Shown here: in pieces, positions 39,034-48,190 of the stretch | Numbering within the stretch: position 1 is the first letter of the stretch | How the letters are laid out: each line of letters begins with the position of its first letter | DNA from: Alteromonas sp. LOR | Lineage (GTDB): Bacteria > Pseudomonadota > Gammaproteobacteria > Enterobacterales > Alteromonadaceae | Reading direction: 5' to 3' | NCBI RefSeq assembly: GCF_000753865.1 | Contig: NZ_JQFW01000022.1 | Coordinates: 31,510-95,509 of the forward strand | DNA: 64,000 nucleotides | The notes under the pieces: model-generated | The model's database searches: none | What the model saw: the letters and a program-made list of their open reading frames with translations, nothing else | What the model was told of the DNA's origin: nothing | Translations under genes and position numbers: made by a program

Positions 39034-39915
39034 ATGTATCCTTGGTTTAATGATGTCTTTCATTCATTTACTTCCCGATACTTAGCGAACAAGCTGCATC
39101 ACGCTTTATTGCTAAGTGGTGCAAGTGGTATCGGTAAATACAGGTTGGCACAAGAGTTAGGCAACGCACTTCTATGCAAAACACCTACAGAGCAAGGCGC
39201 GTGTGGAACATGCTCATCTTGCTTGTTGCGTATAGCGGGTAATCATCCCGATCTGTATATTTTAGAAAGTGAAAAGCAGTTAGGTGTTGATAAAATACGC
39301 GAAGGCATTGCTAAACTAAGTGGTACGGCTCAGATGAGTGGTAATAAAGTGCTGCTTATACCCAATGCCGATACGATGACTGAGGCCGCGGCCAACGCGC
39401 TGCTAAAAACGTTGGAAGAGCCAACGGCGAATACCTATCTCGTGCTTATTACCAGTAGCATAACAAAATTAATGCCTACCATATTGAGTCGATGTGAAAA
39501 GCACGCGCTGCCGCTACCTACTCTAGCGTTAAGTTTGAACTACCTGCGCGAATGTGGCGTAGAAGATGCCAGTGAAGCATTATTAGCAGCGTATGGTAAC
39601 GCGCCGTTACGCGCTGAAGCGGCTTTAAAAGGTGAGGAAGAATTTAGCTTTCGCACGTTTAATGATGATTTTCAGGCATTGCTTGCGGGCGATGCCGACA
39701 GTCAAGCACATCGCTTGGCAAAAAAATGGCAAGATAATGCGGTGCTAGCGTCTCAGTGGTGCATGCAAAAAGCCCATGGCGATTATATGGCTAGCCAACA
39801 GCCGTCAGATTATTCCCGTTACGCACAGTGCGTAGATGTAGTGAAAACATTGCAACATCCTGGGGTGAATAGGTCGATGGTACTATTTGGGCTTTTAAAG
39901 TTATTTCAGCGATAA
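39034..39915 (+). CDS. holB: DNA polymerase III subunit delta'
   Basis: Stator subunit of the clamp loader. 293 residues: an AAA+ module with SGASGIGKYRLA (a degenerate P-loop), the zinc-binding cysteines in CGTCSSCLLR with an upstream LCK, LKTLEEPTANTYLVLITS and the sensor motif LPTILSRCEKH. The C-terminal collar domain is less conserved, as usual. Starts 3 bases after tmk. Confidence 0.94.
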   Translation: MYPWFNDVFHSFTSRYLANKLHHALLLSGASGIGKYRLAQELGNALLCKTPTEQGACGTCSSCLLRIAGNHPDLYILESEKQLGVDKIREGIAKLSGTAQMSGNKVLLIPNADTMTEAAANALLKTLEEPTANTYLVLITSSITKLMPTILSRCEKHALPLPTLALSLNYLRECGVEDASEALLAAYGNAPLRAEAALKGEEEFSFRTFNDDFQALLAGDADSQAHRLAKKWQDNAVLASQWCMQKAHGDYMASQQPSDYSRYAQCVDVVKTLQHPGVNRSMVLFGLLKLFQR

Positions 39916-39958
39916 ATAGTGGCCAACGAATAACGACTAATTTGAGTAATGGTGTAAC

Positions 39959-40738
39959 TTGTTTGTAGATTCTCATTGTCATTTAGACAGATTAAAGCAG
40001 GGCCCTGAGGCCTTGGCTGAAACCCTTAATTTTGCGCGCACTCGTGGCGTTGAGCACTTTTTATGTGTTTGCGTTTCGGTTGCCGATTTTGACAGTATGC
40101 GAGAGGCCGTTGTTGGATTTGATGATGTCTCTGTGTCCTGTGGTGTACATCCTCTTCATCAAGATGAAGCATGCACTTACGATGAATTGCTAGAAAAAGC
40201 ACAGCAAAGTGACGTAGTAGCAGTGGGCGAGACGGGCCTTGATTATTTTTATAGCCCTGAAAGTAAAGATGTTCAGTTAACTTCGTTCATCGACCACATA
40301 AAAGTGGCGAACGTCACCAATAAACCACTTATCATCCACACTCGAGACGCCCGTGAAGATACAATTAATTTACTGAAAGAGCATAAAGACCCGAGTACGA
40401 AAGGGGTGTTGCACTGCTTTACTGAATCTTTGGAGATGGCCCAAGCTGCAATAGAGATGGACTTTTATATTTCTATTTCAGGGATCGTTACGTTCAATTC
40501 AGCAGATGAATTACGTGAGGTGGTGAAGGAAATCCCTTTAGAGCGTTTGTTAATTGAAACTGATTCACCTTGGTTAGCGCCGGTGCCCCATAGAGGAAAG
40601 CAAAACCAGCCTGGATATGTTGTTGAAGTGGCTGAGTTTATTGCAGACCTTAAGGGTATATCGGTGAAAGAATTAGCACGTATTACTACTGAAAATTTTT
40701 ATACTCTTTTCGCGTTAGCGAAGAAGAGCGCTGCGTAA
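39959..40738 (+). CDS. ycfH: TatD-family metal-dependent hydrolase (YcfH)
   Basis: Predicted nuclease/hydrolase of the amidohydrolase fold, 259 residues. TTG at 39959 is the start because FVDSHCHLD directly follows. Metal ligands: HCH near the N-terminus, VGETGLDY Glu, IHTRDA His, LHCFTES His, and IETDSPWLAP Asp. Its position after holB mirrors E. coli. The FMN-binding protein gene follows after 9 bases. Confidence 0.93.
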   Translation: MFVDSHCHLDRLKQGPEALAETLNFARTRGVEHFLCVCVSVADFDSMREAVVGFDDVSVSCGVHPLHQDEACTYDELLEKAQQSDVVAVGETGLDYFYSPESKDVQLTSFIDHIKVANVTNKPLIIHTRDAREDTINLLKEHKDPSTKGVLHCFTESLEMAQAAIEMDFYISISGIVTFNSADELREVVKEIPLERLLIETDSPWLAPVPHRGKQNQPGYVVEVAEFIADLKGISVKELARITTENFYTLFALAKKSAA

Positions 40739-40747
40739 GGACTGACT

Positions 40748-41305
40748 ATGCCATCATGGCGCCAAAGCTTAGTGAAAAGTTTACATAAAACGCGAAGCAT
40801 ACCTGAAAGCCGATATTTTCAAATAGCCACGGCTAATCGCGAGGGCGTGCCTTTTTGTAGAACGGTTGTTCATCGCGGACTAACCGATGACAACCAGTTG
40901 TTAGTTATTTCAGATACACGTACAGACAAGTATCAGCAGCTGAGTGAAAACAACCGATGTCACGTGTCGTGGTACTTTGCTAAAACTCGCGAGCAGTATC
41001 GTTTTAACTGTATAGCTTCAATGGTAACTAAGGTTGAACAGCCTGATTTGGTGGAAGCGCAGTGGGAAAAGCTTTCTGATGCGGGAAAAAAACAGTTTCT
41101 GTGGGGCCGGCCGGGAACGCCTAGGCAAGATGAGTCTGCATTGAACATCGAAGGGGATTATTCAATCGTTCCCGCACATTTTTGTGTACTATCTCTTAAC
41201 ATTGAAAATGTGGACTACCTTAATTTACGTGGTAATCCACAACATAGGGAATGGCACGAAAAGGATGAAAATGACAACTGGGTGAGTCAGTCGGTCATTC
41301 CGTAA
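40748..41305 (+). CDS. FMN-binding pyridoxamine 5'-phosphate oxidase-like protein (Alr4036 type)
   Basis: 185-residue split-barrel flavin-binding protein. The N-terminal WRQSLVKSLHKTRSIPESRYFQIATAN and FCRTVVHRGL, DTRTDKYQQL and CHVSWYFAKTREQYRF segments fit the Alr4036-type branch of the PNPOx fold. The C-terminal pair PAHFCVLSLNIENVDYLNLR is also typical. True PNP oxidase activity is not established for this branch; a flavin-dependent oxidoreductase is a fair description. It directly follows ycfH and is the last gene of the long rightward run. Confidence 0.8.
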   Translation: MPSWRQSLVKSLHKTRSIPESRYFQIATANREGVPFCRTVVHRGLTDDNQLLVISDTRTDKYQQLSENNRCHVSWYFAKTREQYRFNCIASMVTKVEQPDLVEAQWEKLSDAGKKQFLWGRPGTPRQDESALNIEGDYSIVPAHFCVLSLNIENVDYLNLRGNPQHREWHEKDENDNWVSQSVIP

Positions 41306-41581
41306 TGCCGCTTACGGTTAAGACTCACGGTTGAGCGATTGAGACTTAAGGCTGGGACTTAAGGCAAAGGCTCGAATTTGAGGTTTTAGCTAGCCACGAA
41401 TGGTTGAAACCGCGATTGTAAAGCTTGATTGAAAAATGTGCCCGAAAAACCAGCTTGAGGAAAGGTTCTTAAAGAGCTCAACTCCCACTTAGGGTGGAAG
41501 GGAGTAAATGAGAGAGGGTGAATAGGAAGTAGAGCCGCCATACAGAATCACAGGCGGCTCAGCAGATAATTTAATTGGTAG
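41306..41581. other. Intergenic region with degenerate repeats and a hairpin
   Basis: 276 bases between two convergent genes. GACTTAAGGC and similar words recur in 41320-41370. An 8-bp stem GAGCCGCC / GGCGGCTC (41532-41539 and 41553-41560) could end either transcript, but it has no U-tract. No gene supported. Confidence 0.5.
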
Positions 41582-42217
41582 TTAATCAAATACTTTAGAA
41601 ATTGGCTCGTCGCCTTTGAACAGGTAGGTGATTAAATTATCCTCACTTGTTCGACCCACACTTTCCACGATAGCAGTAGCCACGTCTTCTCTTGGGATCA
41701 CTGCTTCATCTTGGTTGTCTGGCATGTCAGTTCTCACTAGGTGCGTGCCAGGTTCATTGAGTAATGTTCCCGGACGTAAAATAATGTGATTCACACCGCT
41801 ATTTATTAGGTATTCATCCGCCACGTGTTTGGCAACTAAATAGGGTCTCATTTCGCCCTGTATTGAGTCAGGATCACCGGCGCCGATAGAGCTCACCATA
41901 ATAAACTTTGGGACTTTCGCGCGTTTAGTGTAGTCGACGGCTTTTTGCGCAGCCCACAGATCAATCATAATCGTCTTGTCTGCACCAGTACTGCCACCTG
42001 AACCTGCGGTAAATACCACAACGTCCACGCCTTCGAAGTGGGAAGAAAAGTCTTTTTCTAAATCTTGCTCAATAACGCTTAGGTTGCTGTTATCAATATC
42101 AGACAATTTTTCTGGGCTTCTGACTGGTGCAATAACATGATGACCAAGCTCTAACAGTTTTCCTGTCGCTTGTTTACCAATTTGACCAGATGCGCCAATT
42201 ACGAGTACTTTCGCCAT
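41582..42217 (-). CDS. NAD(P)-binding SDR-like protein (NmrA/YwnB type)
   Basis: 211-residue atypical short-chain dehydrogenase-like protein. Start 42217 is preferred over the upstream frame because AGGAGGT lies before it and VLVIGASGQIGKQATG (Rossmann glycine motif) follows at once. The conserved VVFTAGSGGSTGADKT and FIMVSSIGAGDP motifs match the SDR_a5 group. There is no clear catalytic Tyr-x3-Lys active motif (the YLVAKHVAD segment has Tyr and Lys at this spacing and might serve). Function unknown; redox or stress roles are typical of the group. It is transcribed alone. Confidence 0.82.
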   Translation of the reverse strand: MAKVLVIGASGQIGKQATGKLLELGHHVIAPVRSPEKLSDIDNSNLSVIEQDLEKDFSSHFEGVDVVVFTAGSGGSTGADKTIMIDLWAAQKAVDYTKRAKVPKFIMVSSIGAGDPDSIQGEMRPYLVAKHVADEYLINSGVNHIILRPGTLLNEPGTHLVRTDMPDNQDEAVIPREDVATAIVESVGRTSEDNLITYLFKGDEPISKVFD

Positions 42218-42366
42218 AAATATACCTCCTTGATTGTGTGTACCTATTGATAGTCCACACAACCAAAAACGATCAGTTACGACGATAAATTGCACGTAAC
42301 TGCGTTATTTTTCGCCAAGTTTTTTAAACTATGAACACAAAGTAAAGAAAAGGGCTCACGAAATCA

Positions 42367-43446
42367 TTATCTACGTTTCTTTACTAACGAGTGAGTAAAT
42401 GAAAACACAGAAGCGCCAATAACATGGCTGCTTAACAGCATGGTAAGAAATAGCCACACCTCGTAACCTAGCGGCATACGCAACCCGTCGTGTAGAGAGC
42501 GGATTAACCCTCTAATTTGCTCGTTGATGGGTAAACTAGCAAATTCAGAGAATGTCATGTTGGGTACTCTGGGATAACTAACACTGATCGTGTCGAAACC
42601 ATCAAGCCACTTAAAACCGCTGGTTTCAAAGCGAAACGTATAGGCTGCGCCATTGCCACGTCTTGCCCCTCGCTTAAAAACGTTAAGCAACGCTTTGTCT
42701 GGCCATTGCTGTTGAACCAATATGGCCGTTGACTCAACAGAAGTTGGTGTGTTTTGAACACGCTTTTTATCGGTAAAGTTTACGCCACTCGATAATAAGG
42801 TGTTAGTGGTATCTCGCCACGTAAGCGCCGCGCCTGTTAAAGCCGCAACTACCAGTGGTACAAAAATAAATAGACCTAAAAGTTGATGAGAGCGGATAAG
42901 CGAGGCTCTTTTTGTATTTTTGGGCACGGCGTGCTTCAACTTTATTGAACGCCAAATAGGAATAAGTAGGATAACTCCTATGACGCTCAACGCTACCGTA
43001 ATTATGGACATGGTAGCGTTAATTTGAGCACCAACTTTAGATAAAAAGAAGTTGCGATGCATAAAGAACATGAACCGCCGAATACTTGATGAGGTGGGAG
43101 AAGCACTGTCTATCACTTCTAGATTTTTATCGATAAGAACCCGACCGCCAGATTTAAACATTTCAAAGTAGGGGACTGACTCAGTTGGAAACGTAAGCGA
43201 TTTTGCCTTTGGGTATTTTTCAAAGAGCTGTTGGGTATACACCGCTTTTTCTTGCGCTGAAAGCATTTCGACAGGAACACCGCTGCTAACAAATGTTCTG
43301 CTTATACCTGACACCACTCCATTACCCGCTAGGTAGGTTGCAGTAACTACTGCAAAAAACAGTAGAATACCCGCAATCAAACCTAGCCATTGGTGTACCC
43401 AGCGCATTAATTTAATGGCTGGTGAGCTTTTTTTAATCATCATCAA
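42367..43446 (-). CDS. PepSY-associated membrane protein of an iron-uptake unit
   Basis: 359-residue inner-membrane protein of the PepSY_TM family. Four membrane helices are visible: near the N-terminus after WVHQWLGLIAGILL, around 155-175, around 205-225 (LLGLFIFVPLVVAALTGAAL) and at the C-terminus, with PepSY domains between. Members such as FoxB/PiuB act with TonB receptors in siderophore iron uptake, possibly as reductases; this is family knowledge. Its start codon lies 3 bases after the receptor stop, so it is in one operon under the Fur box at 45635. Confidence 0.85.
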   Translation of the reverse strand: MMMIKKSSPAIKLMRWVHQWLGLIAGILLFFAVVTATYLAGNGVVSGISRTFVSSGVPVEMLSAQEKAVYTQQLFEKYPKAKSLTFPTESVPYFEMFKSGGRVLIDKNLEVIDSASPTSSSIRRFMFFMHRNFFLSKVGAQINATMSIITVALSVIGVILLIPIWRSIKLKHAVPKNTKRASLIRSHQLLGLFIFVPLVVAALTGAALTWRDTTNTLLSSGVNFTDKKRVQNTPTSVESTAILVQQQWPDKALLNVFKRGARRGNGAAYTFRFETSGFKWLDGFDTISVSYPRVPNMTFSEFASLPINEQIRGLIRSLHDGLRMPLGYEVWLFLTMLLSSHVIGASVFSFTHSLVKKRR

Positions 43447-43449
43447 CCC

Positions 43450-45567
43450 CTAGAACTGCGCTCTAACCATTAGCCTGAAGTTACGGCCTGGTTCATAGTA
43501 CGTAAGGTCTGTTTGCTCTGATGTTTCAGGGTCCACCGATAAGCTCTGATATCGCTTGGTATACAATTCATCAAGTAGGTTTGATACACGAAGTTGAGCA
43601 TTCCAGGTGTCGTTAATTCGGTACGATATAAAACCATCTACAATCGTGTAAGAAAGACGGTTAAATGATGAATCTTCATCAACTTCACGTTCATCACGCC
43701 AGCTAACGTCAATACCGGTACGAATTCGCTGTTCATACAGGTAAGCACCAATGGAAAAGTTTGCGCTTGCAGGGCTGATATCAACTAAGTTGTTTCCAGT
43801 GTCTTTATCTTCACCTTCTAATTTTTGTGCTGAGAGGGCGGTAAAGAAATGGTCATTGGTATAGTTAATTCGCATTTCTACACCCTTGATTTCAGCGCGG
43901 GCAATATTTTCAAACGTGGTTCGATTGACGTCAAACTCTGTACCATCAACTAGCGTGGTACCGTCTTCTAATTCTATGTCAGAAATAAAGTTTTCGAGGT
44001 CGTTATAAACATAAATAAAGTGTGCATACAGTTCGTCATTGTTGGTAAAAACTGAAGACGGGGTATATCGAAACCCAAGTTCGAAGCTATCTGATTTCTC
44101 TGCCTCAAGTGATGAGTTGGGCACGTATTCACTACACTCGAAGCCTCTTCGGCCTTCTTCACAAATAATTTCGGTAGAGCCTCGGCCAAATGCTTCGTGC
44201 ACAGAAGGTGCTCTAAAGCTTTTGCCAACTACACCAAAGAGACTTAAGTTTTCAAGAGTCTCAAAAGGCTTCCAATCAATATGTAACTTAGGAAAAAAAC
44301 CTTCATTATCTGAGCTTTCACCACTGGCTAAATCTTGTGATGAAAAATTGTCGTAGCGCAATCCCAATACAAAGCTTAACTGCTCGTTAATTGCAAAACG
44401 GTCGCTGGCGTAAATACCCCATATTTTGCGTTCACGCTCTAGCTGATTGCCATCTAAACCTTGATATGCAGTAAGAATATCGTCAGCGGTATAGTCGAAT
44501 CCAAAATTAAATTGATGCTCAATACCAGCAATAGGTACAAGAGATTGGTTCTGTACTTCCGCAAAGTCGGTGCTGACGCGCCATGTTTCAAGATCCTCGA
44601 GTCCAACGGTTTGTCGAGTGCGCTCGGTGGTGGTTGTGGCTATTTGGCTGCTCACGTTAATCCAATCATTACTGACAGATTGATAGCGATGCTTTAGGCT
44701 GTAGCTCACGTCGTCAACGTTTGTTTCCTGAACCCCGCTGGCTAGACTTCGGCCACGACTTATTGCGCCGCGGCTCGTAAATGATTTATCCATATCCAGC
44801 ATGGATATTTCAAATTCACCTGCATGCTTGGTTCGATGAACCAACTTAGTGAGCAGATTACTATCTCTTGAACCCGTACTGCCACCCACGGCTTGATTAC
44901 CATCACCATCCTCATAGGCGCCCATGTCTCTGTAGGTATAGTTGAATAGGGCGGCTGTATCATCAGTAAGATGTGCACCTGCCTCAAAGCCTGTCATTAG
45001 TGAGTCGCCATTCGATTCATAGCCTTGGCGAAGGGTAAAACCAAAATCATTCCCCTCGGCAATGGCATCACTTGGGTCTCGAGTTTCCATATCTAGGATA
45101 CCGCCAAGAGAGCCACTGCCATATAAATTAGACGCTACACCGGGGATAACCGTAATGTTTTGGATGATTTCTGGGTCAATCCATACACTGCCTGCTCCAC
45201 CATGACGGGTTTGGTTAAAATTTTTGGGTACACCATCTATACGAGTGCTTACTCTGTCTCCTGAGAGGCCACGAACAATAACATTAGAGCCTTGATTACC
45301 GCCGTCTTGATCTACTTGTACGCTTGTAGTTTTACGCAATGCTTCTTCCAACGTTGAAGCTTGTTGGGCCCGTATATACTCAGAAGAGATGCGTTGTGCT
45401 CCTTCTAATGCGCTCACTCGCTCATCGACAGGGTTACCCACTTTATCTGCACTGATTTTTATGACTTCAATGTCGGATTCAGCCGGAGCGGGCTTCTCTT
45501 GAGCATGGGCCATAGCGATGTGTAGAGAGGATAATACAAAAGGTAAAATAAACAGCTTAAAGGTCAT
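43450..45567 (-). CDS. Fur-regulated TonB-dependent receptor (iron/heme type)
   Basis: 705-residue outer-membrane receptor. The signal peptide ends near AMAHAQ, the TonB box is VIKISAD, the plug contains VDQDGGNQGSNVIVRGLSGD and SRVSTRIDGVPKNF-like sequence, and the barrel has the FRAPSVHEAFG segment seen in heme/hemoglobin receptors and ends VRAQF. This FRAP-like motif supports heme or siderophore as ligand, but the paired NPNL motif is not seen, so the ligand is uncertain. A Fur box lies 68 bases upstream and a PepSY protein follows, so the gene is likely induced by iron starvation. Confidence 0.9.
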   Translation of the reverse strand: MTFKLFILPFVLSSLHIAMAHAQEKPAPAESDIEVIKISADKVGNPVDERVSALEGAQRISSEYIRAQQASTLEEALRKTTSVQVDQDGGNQGSNVIVRGLSGDRVSTRIDGVPKNFNQTRHGGAGSVWIDPEIIQNITVIPGVASNLYGSGSLGGILDMETRDPSDAIAEGNDFGFTLRQGYESNGDSLMTGFEAGAHLTDDTAALFNYTYRDMGAYEDGDGNQAVGGSTGSRDSNLLTKLVHRTKHAGEFEISMLDMDKSFTSRGAISRGRSLASGVQETNVDDVSYSLKHRYQSVSNDWINVSSQIATTTTERTRQTVGLEDLETWRVSTDFAEVQNQSLVPIAGIEHQFNFGFDYTADDILTAYQGLDGNQLERERKIWGIYASDRFAINEQLSFVLGLRYDNFSSQDLASGESSDNEGFFPKLHIDWKPFETLENLSLFGVVGKSFRAPSVHEAFGRGSTEIICEEGRRGFECSEYVPNSSLEAEKSDSFELGFRYTPSSVFTNNDELYAHFIYVYNDLENFISDIELEDGTTLVDGTEFDVNRTTFENIARAEIKGVEMRINYTNDHFFTALSAQKLEGEDKDTGNNLVDISPASANFSIGAYLYEQRIRTGIDVSWRDEREVDEDSSFNRLSYTIVDGFISYRINDTWNAQLRVSNLLDELYTKRYQSLSVDPETSEQTDLTYYEPGRNFRLMVRAQF

Positions 45568-45634
45568 AACTACAAAGTAATCTTAATGTTAATGAGAAGT
45601 GTTCGCAATAATAATTAAGAGCTTATACTTTTGC

Positions 45635-45655
45635 AAATGGTAATTGTTATCATTT
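45635..45655. promoter_or_regulatory. Fur box
   Basis: AAATGGTAATTGTTATCATTT matches the Fur consensus as an inverted repeat: AAATGGTAA against its partner TTATCATTT, with one mismatch in the arms. It is 68-88 bases upstream of the receptor start. The rest of the 45568-45868 region has only an ACCAAATTTGG palindrome near 45820. Confidence 0.8.
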
Positions 45656-45868
45656 GTGAATGTTAGTGTAGAATAATGGGTGATATACGCTTTTATCCCG
45701 TCATATTTATTCCACATTAGAGTAAGAAAATTTAACTGAGGAATTAAGGTGTTACCGCTACTTACATAAGGTACTCCTTAGGGCTGGCTAAATATTGAGC
45801 GATTCTAAGTGGCGCATTAAACCAAATTTGGCGTAAACTTACCGAACACATGCTTACGAGAATTTAAT

Positions 45869-47431
45869 GTGCCCAAAGTAAAGTTGATACTTCTTACGCT
45901 TGTTTCCACTTTTTGTTTTCAAATGAAGCACGTTAGTGCTGTTGAAACTATGAAAGTTCTTTCGGCAAATACGCCCGTATTCAGCGAGTTTCAGAGCGAT
46001 GGAAGTGTTAAAGGCTATTCAGTGGACTTTGCCACCGCATTACTCGATTTAGCGGGTATTCAAGCTGATGTGACGCCATTGCCTTTCGCGCGGTTAATTC
46101 AAGAGCTCGATACCGGCGAACTCATGTTAGCGACTGGCATTGGTCGAACTGCAGAACGAGAAGACAAATATTTTTGGATAGCACCATTAACGGCAAACGT
46201 AGTGGGGTTGTATGGCAAAAAGGCCATAGATCTTGATTTACTGACGGCGCAAAACAAAACCATTTCTGTTGCTGTAATGCGGGGAGATTATCGAGTTGAG
46301 TTAGGGAGTGAATACCCCCAGTTTGTTTTGCACCAGTTTAATACCTGGAATCAAGCGGTAGATGCTGTACTAAAAGACCGGGTAGACGCCATATTTTTCT
46401 CTGATCTTGGTATGGCTATTTTTTGTCAGCAAAACGACTTAGATTGCACCACCGTCAGCAGACAATATTCCCATAACGTGTTGTACAGCTACGTGGCGAT
46501 GCCAAAGACAGATAAAAATAGAGAGTACGCCACTGATTTAGTCAAAGAAGTCAGTCGGCTTTTAAAGCGTCCAGAGTATGCGGAAATTAAACGTCGATGG
46601 CTGCCAGTATTAGAAGATTACTCGCCCAATGTGTCTGAAATAGAGGGAGTCATCGTTCTTGGCAAAACCCTGGTAGATGACAATAGCCAGCCAAAACCTT
46701 GGGTTATTACCAATGAGGAGCCGTTGTTTAGTGAACGAAACAAGCGAGGAGAGCTTACAGGATACGCCGTTGATTTGGTTCAGAGCATTTTGGTTGAAGC
46801 AGGTATCAAAACTGATATTTTAAGTGCACCCTGGCAGCGTATTTTAATTGAAAGTGCAATGAAACAAGATGTTCTCGTATTTTCACTAGCGAGAACCGTA
46901 GAACGAGAGGATCTATTTCATTGGATCACTCCCATAACTCAAAACGCCTATTCTATATTTTCCAAACGTGGAAGTAATACCGACATTTCCTCACTGAACG
47001 AATTGCCTGCAAGTAGCCGAATTGCGGTGCTTAAGGGAGACTTTAGACAGGAGATTATTAAAAAGACAGGTTATTGGGCTGTACCTAAAAACAGCTGGAA
47101 GAGTGCTGTGTTAGCCCTTGAAAGCGGTCGTGCAGACTACCTGTTTTTCTCCGATGGCGGAATGGACATCATTTGTGATGATTTAGGTGATAAGTGCAAT
47201 AGCATCACTAAACTTTTTACCTATCAAAAAGCAACAACGTATTTAGCGGTATCAAAAAAGGGCACCACCCCTGAACTTGTGGAAAAACTTATTGAAGCGT
47301 CAACTGCTTTTAAACAATCAAGCCAGTACAAACACCTTACTGAGAAGTGGTTGGCTGATTATGCAACCCGCACATCACTTTCGCTGACTGAGGACGAGGG
47401 CGTAATAGTGTTTGGACAGACTGAATACTGA
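45869..47431 (+). CDS. Tandem duplicated periplasmic solute-binding protein (SBP_bac_3)
   Basis: 520 residues, start GTG at 45869, because the overlapping ATG at 45867 leads to an immediate stop. A signal peptide (about residues 1-24, cleavage near VSA-VE) precedes two copies of the amino-acid-binding domain, about residues 28-255 and 262-500. Equivalent motifs occur in both: AEREDKYFWIAP and VEREDLFHWITP, and RVDAIFFSDLGM and RADYLFFSDGGM. Neither copy has transporter or enzyme partners beside it. It may sense or bind an amino acid or be an inactive transporter relative. Divergent from the Fur-regulated receptor. Confidence 0.85.
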   Translation: MPKVKLILLTLVSTFCFQMKHVSAVETMKVLSANTPVFSEFQSDGSVKGYSVDFATALLDLAGIQADVTPLPFARLIQELDTGELMLATGIGRTAEREDKYFWIAPLTANVVGLYGKKAIDLDLLTAQNKTISVAVMRGDYRVELGSEYPQFVLHQFNTWNQAVDAVLKDRVDAIFFSDLGMAIFCQQNDLDCTTVSRQYSHNVLYSYVAMPKTDKNREYATDLVKEVSRLLKRPEYAEIKRRWLPVLEDYSPNVSEIEGVIVLGKTLVDDNSQPKPWVITNEEPLFSERNKRGELTGYAVDLVQSILVEAGIKTDILSAPWQRILIESAMKQDVLVFSLARTVEREDLFHWITPITQNAYSIFSKRGSNTDISSLNELPASSRIAVLKGDFRQEIIKKTGYWAVPKNSWKSAVLALESGRADYLFFSDGGMDIICDDLGDKCNSITKLFTYQKATTYLAVSKKGTTPELVEKLIEASTAFKQSSQYKHLTEKWLADYATRTSLSLTEDEGVIVFGQTEY

Positions 47432-47729
47432 ATGCTACAAATTGAATGCTGAGTGCCGAATAGCGTTTTAGAGATAGCATCGGGCATTGTTTGTTGGGGT
47501 AACGTTGAAAAACTTGTCTAACAACCAGTATGTTGACTACCCAATGAGGTAAATTAGTGGTACTAATATTTCCATTGCTGCTAATAATTACACCGTAGGA
47601 ATGCGCCAAAGCTTTCACGATGTATCGAATTTAACAGCGATACTATAAACAACATTCAATAACCATGAACTGTTGAAAAACTAAATTCAATGTACACCTC
47701 ATTCTAAAAACATAATTAAGGGAGTAGTA
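47432..47729. other. Intergenic region with short repeats
   Basis: GAATACTGAATGCTACAAATTGAATGCTGAGTGCCGAAT contains several related GAATGCT/GAATACT words right after the stop of the binding-protein gene. I see no terminator with a U-tract and no RNA gene in the remaining sequence. Confidence 0.4.
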
Positions 47730-48095
47730 ATGACAACGGAAGAAAAATTATATTGGGGGCTTACAGCACGAACATACTGCACGCTCATACATGTAAGCCA
47801 ACTAGCGAGTATCGTTATACCTGGGCTGGGGCTTATTTTGCCTATTGTAATGTGGATAGCCCACAAAGACCAAAATGAAGACATAGATAAACACGGTAAA
47901 GTAACGGCAAACTGGCTTATAAGCTTGGTTATCTATTCAATAATCTGCGGAATTCTGCTGTTGATATTTATTGGTGCATTCGGATTAATGATTCTGGGCA
48001 TTCTAAACTTAATTTTTGCGATTGTTGCAGCGTTAAAAGCCAACGGTGGCGAGCTGTGGCATTACCCATTGAGTATCAAGTTCTTTAAAGTATAG
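47730..48095 (+). CDS. DUF4870 small membrane protein
   Basis: 121-residue membrane protein with three hydrophobic helices: about 20-42 (IVIPGLGLILPIVMWIAHKD), 64-90 (NWLISLVIYSIICGILLLIF) and 90-110. The DQNEDIDKHGKVTANW motif between the first two is the DUF4870 (Tic20-like) signature. Function of the family is not established. AAGGGAGTAGTA precedes the ATG. It is convergent with ychJ. Confidence 0.85.
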   Translation: MTTEEKLYWGLTARTYCTLIHVSQLASIVIPGLGLILPIVMWIAHKDQNEDIDKHGKVTANWLISLVIYSIICGILLLIFIGAFGLMILGILNLIFAIVAALKANGGELWHYPLSIKFFKV

Positions 48096-48129
48096 AAGCT
48101 CAGCATCTGCTCGTTACCTATACCTATTT

Positions 48130-48151
48130 GCCTGTGATGTATATCACAGGC
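48130..48151. promoter_or_regulatory. CRP-site-like palindrome between convergent genes
   Basis: GCCTGTGATGTATATCACAGGC is a 9-bp inverted repeat and includes TGTGA-N6-TCACA, the CRP consensus. Its place between two convergent genes and the lack of a U-tract make it an unclear signal: a terminator hairpin or a stray CRP site. Confidence 0.35.
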
Positions 48152-48190
48152 CTACACTTTGCCCACATGCACATTCCTAGGCGACACTCA

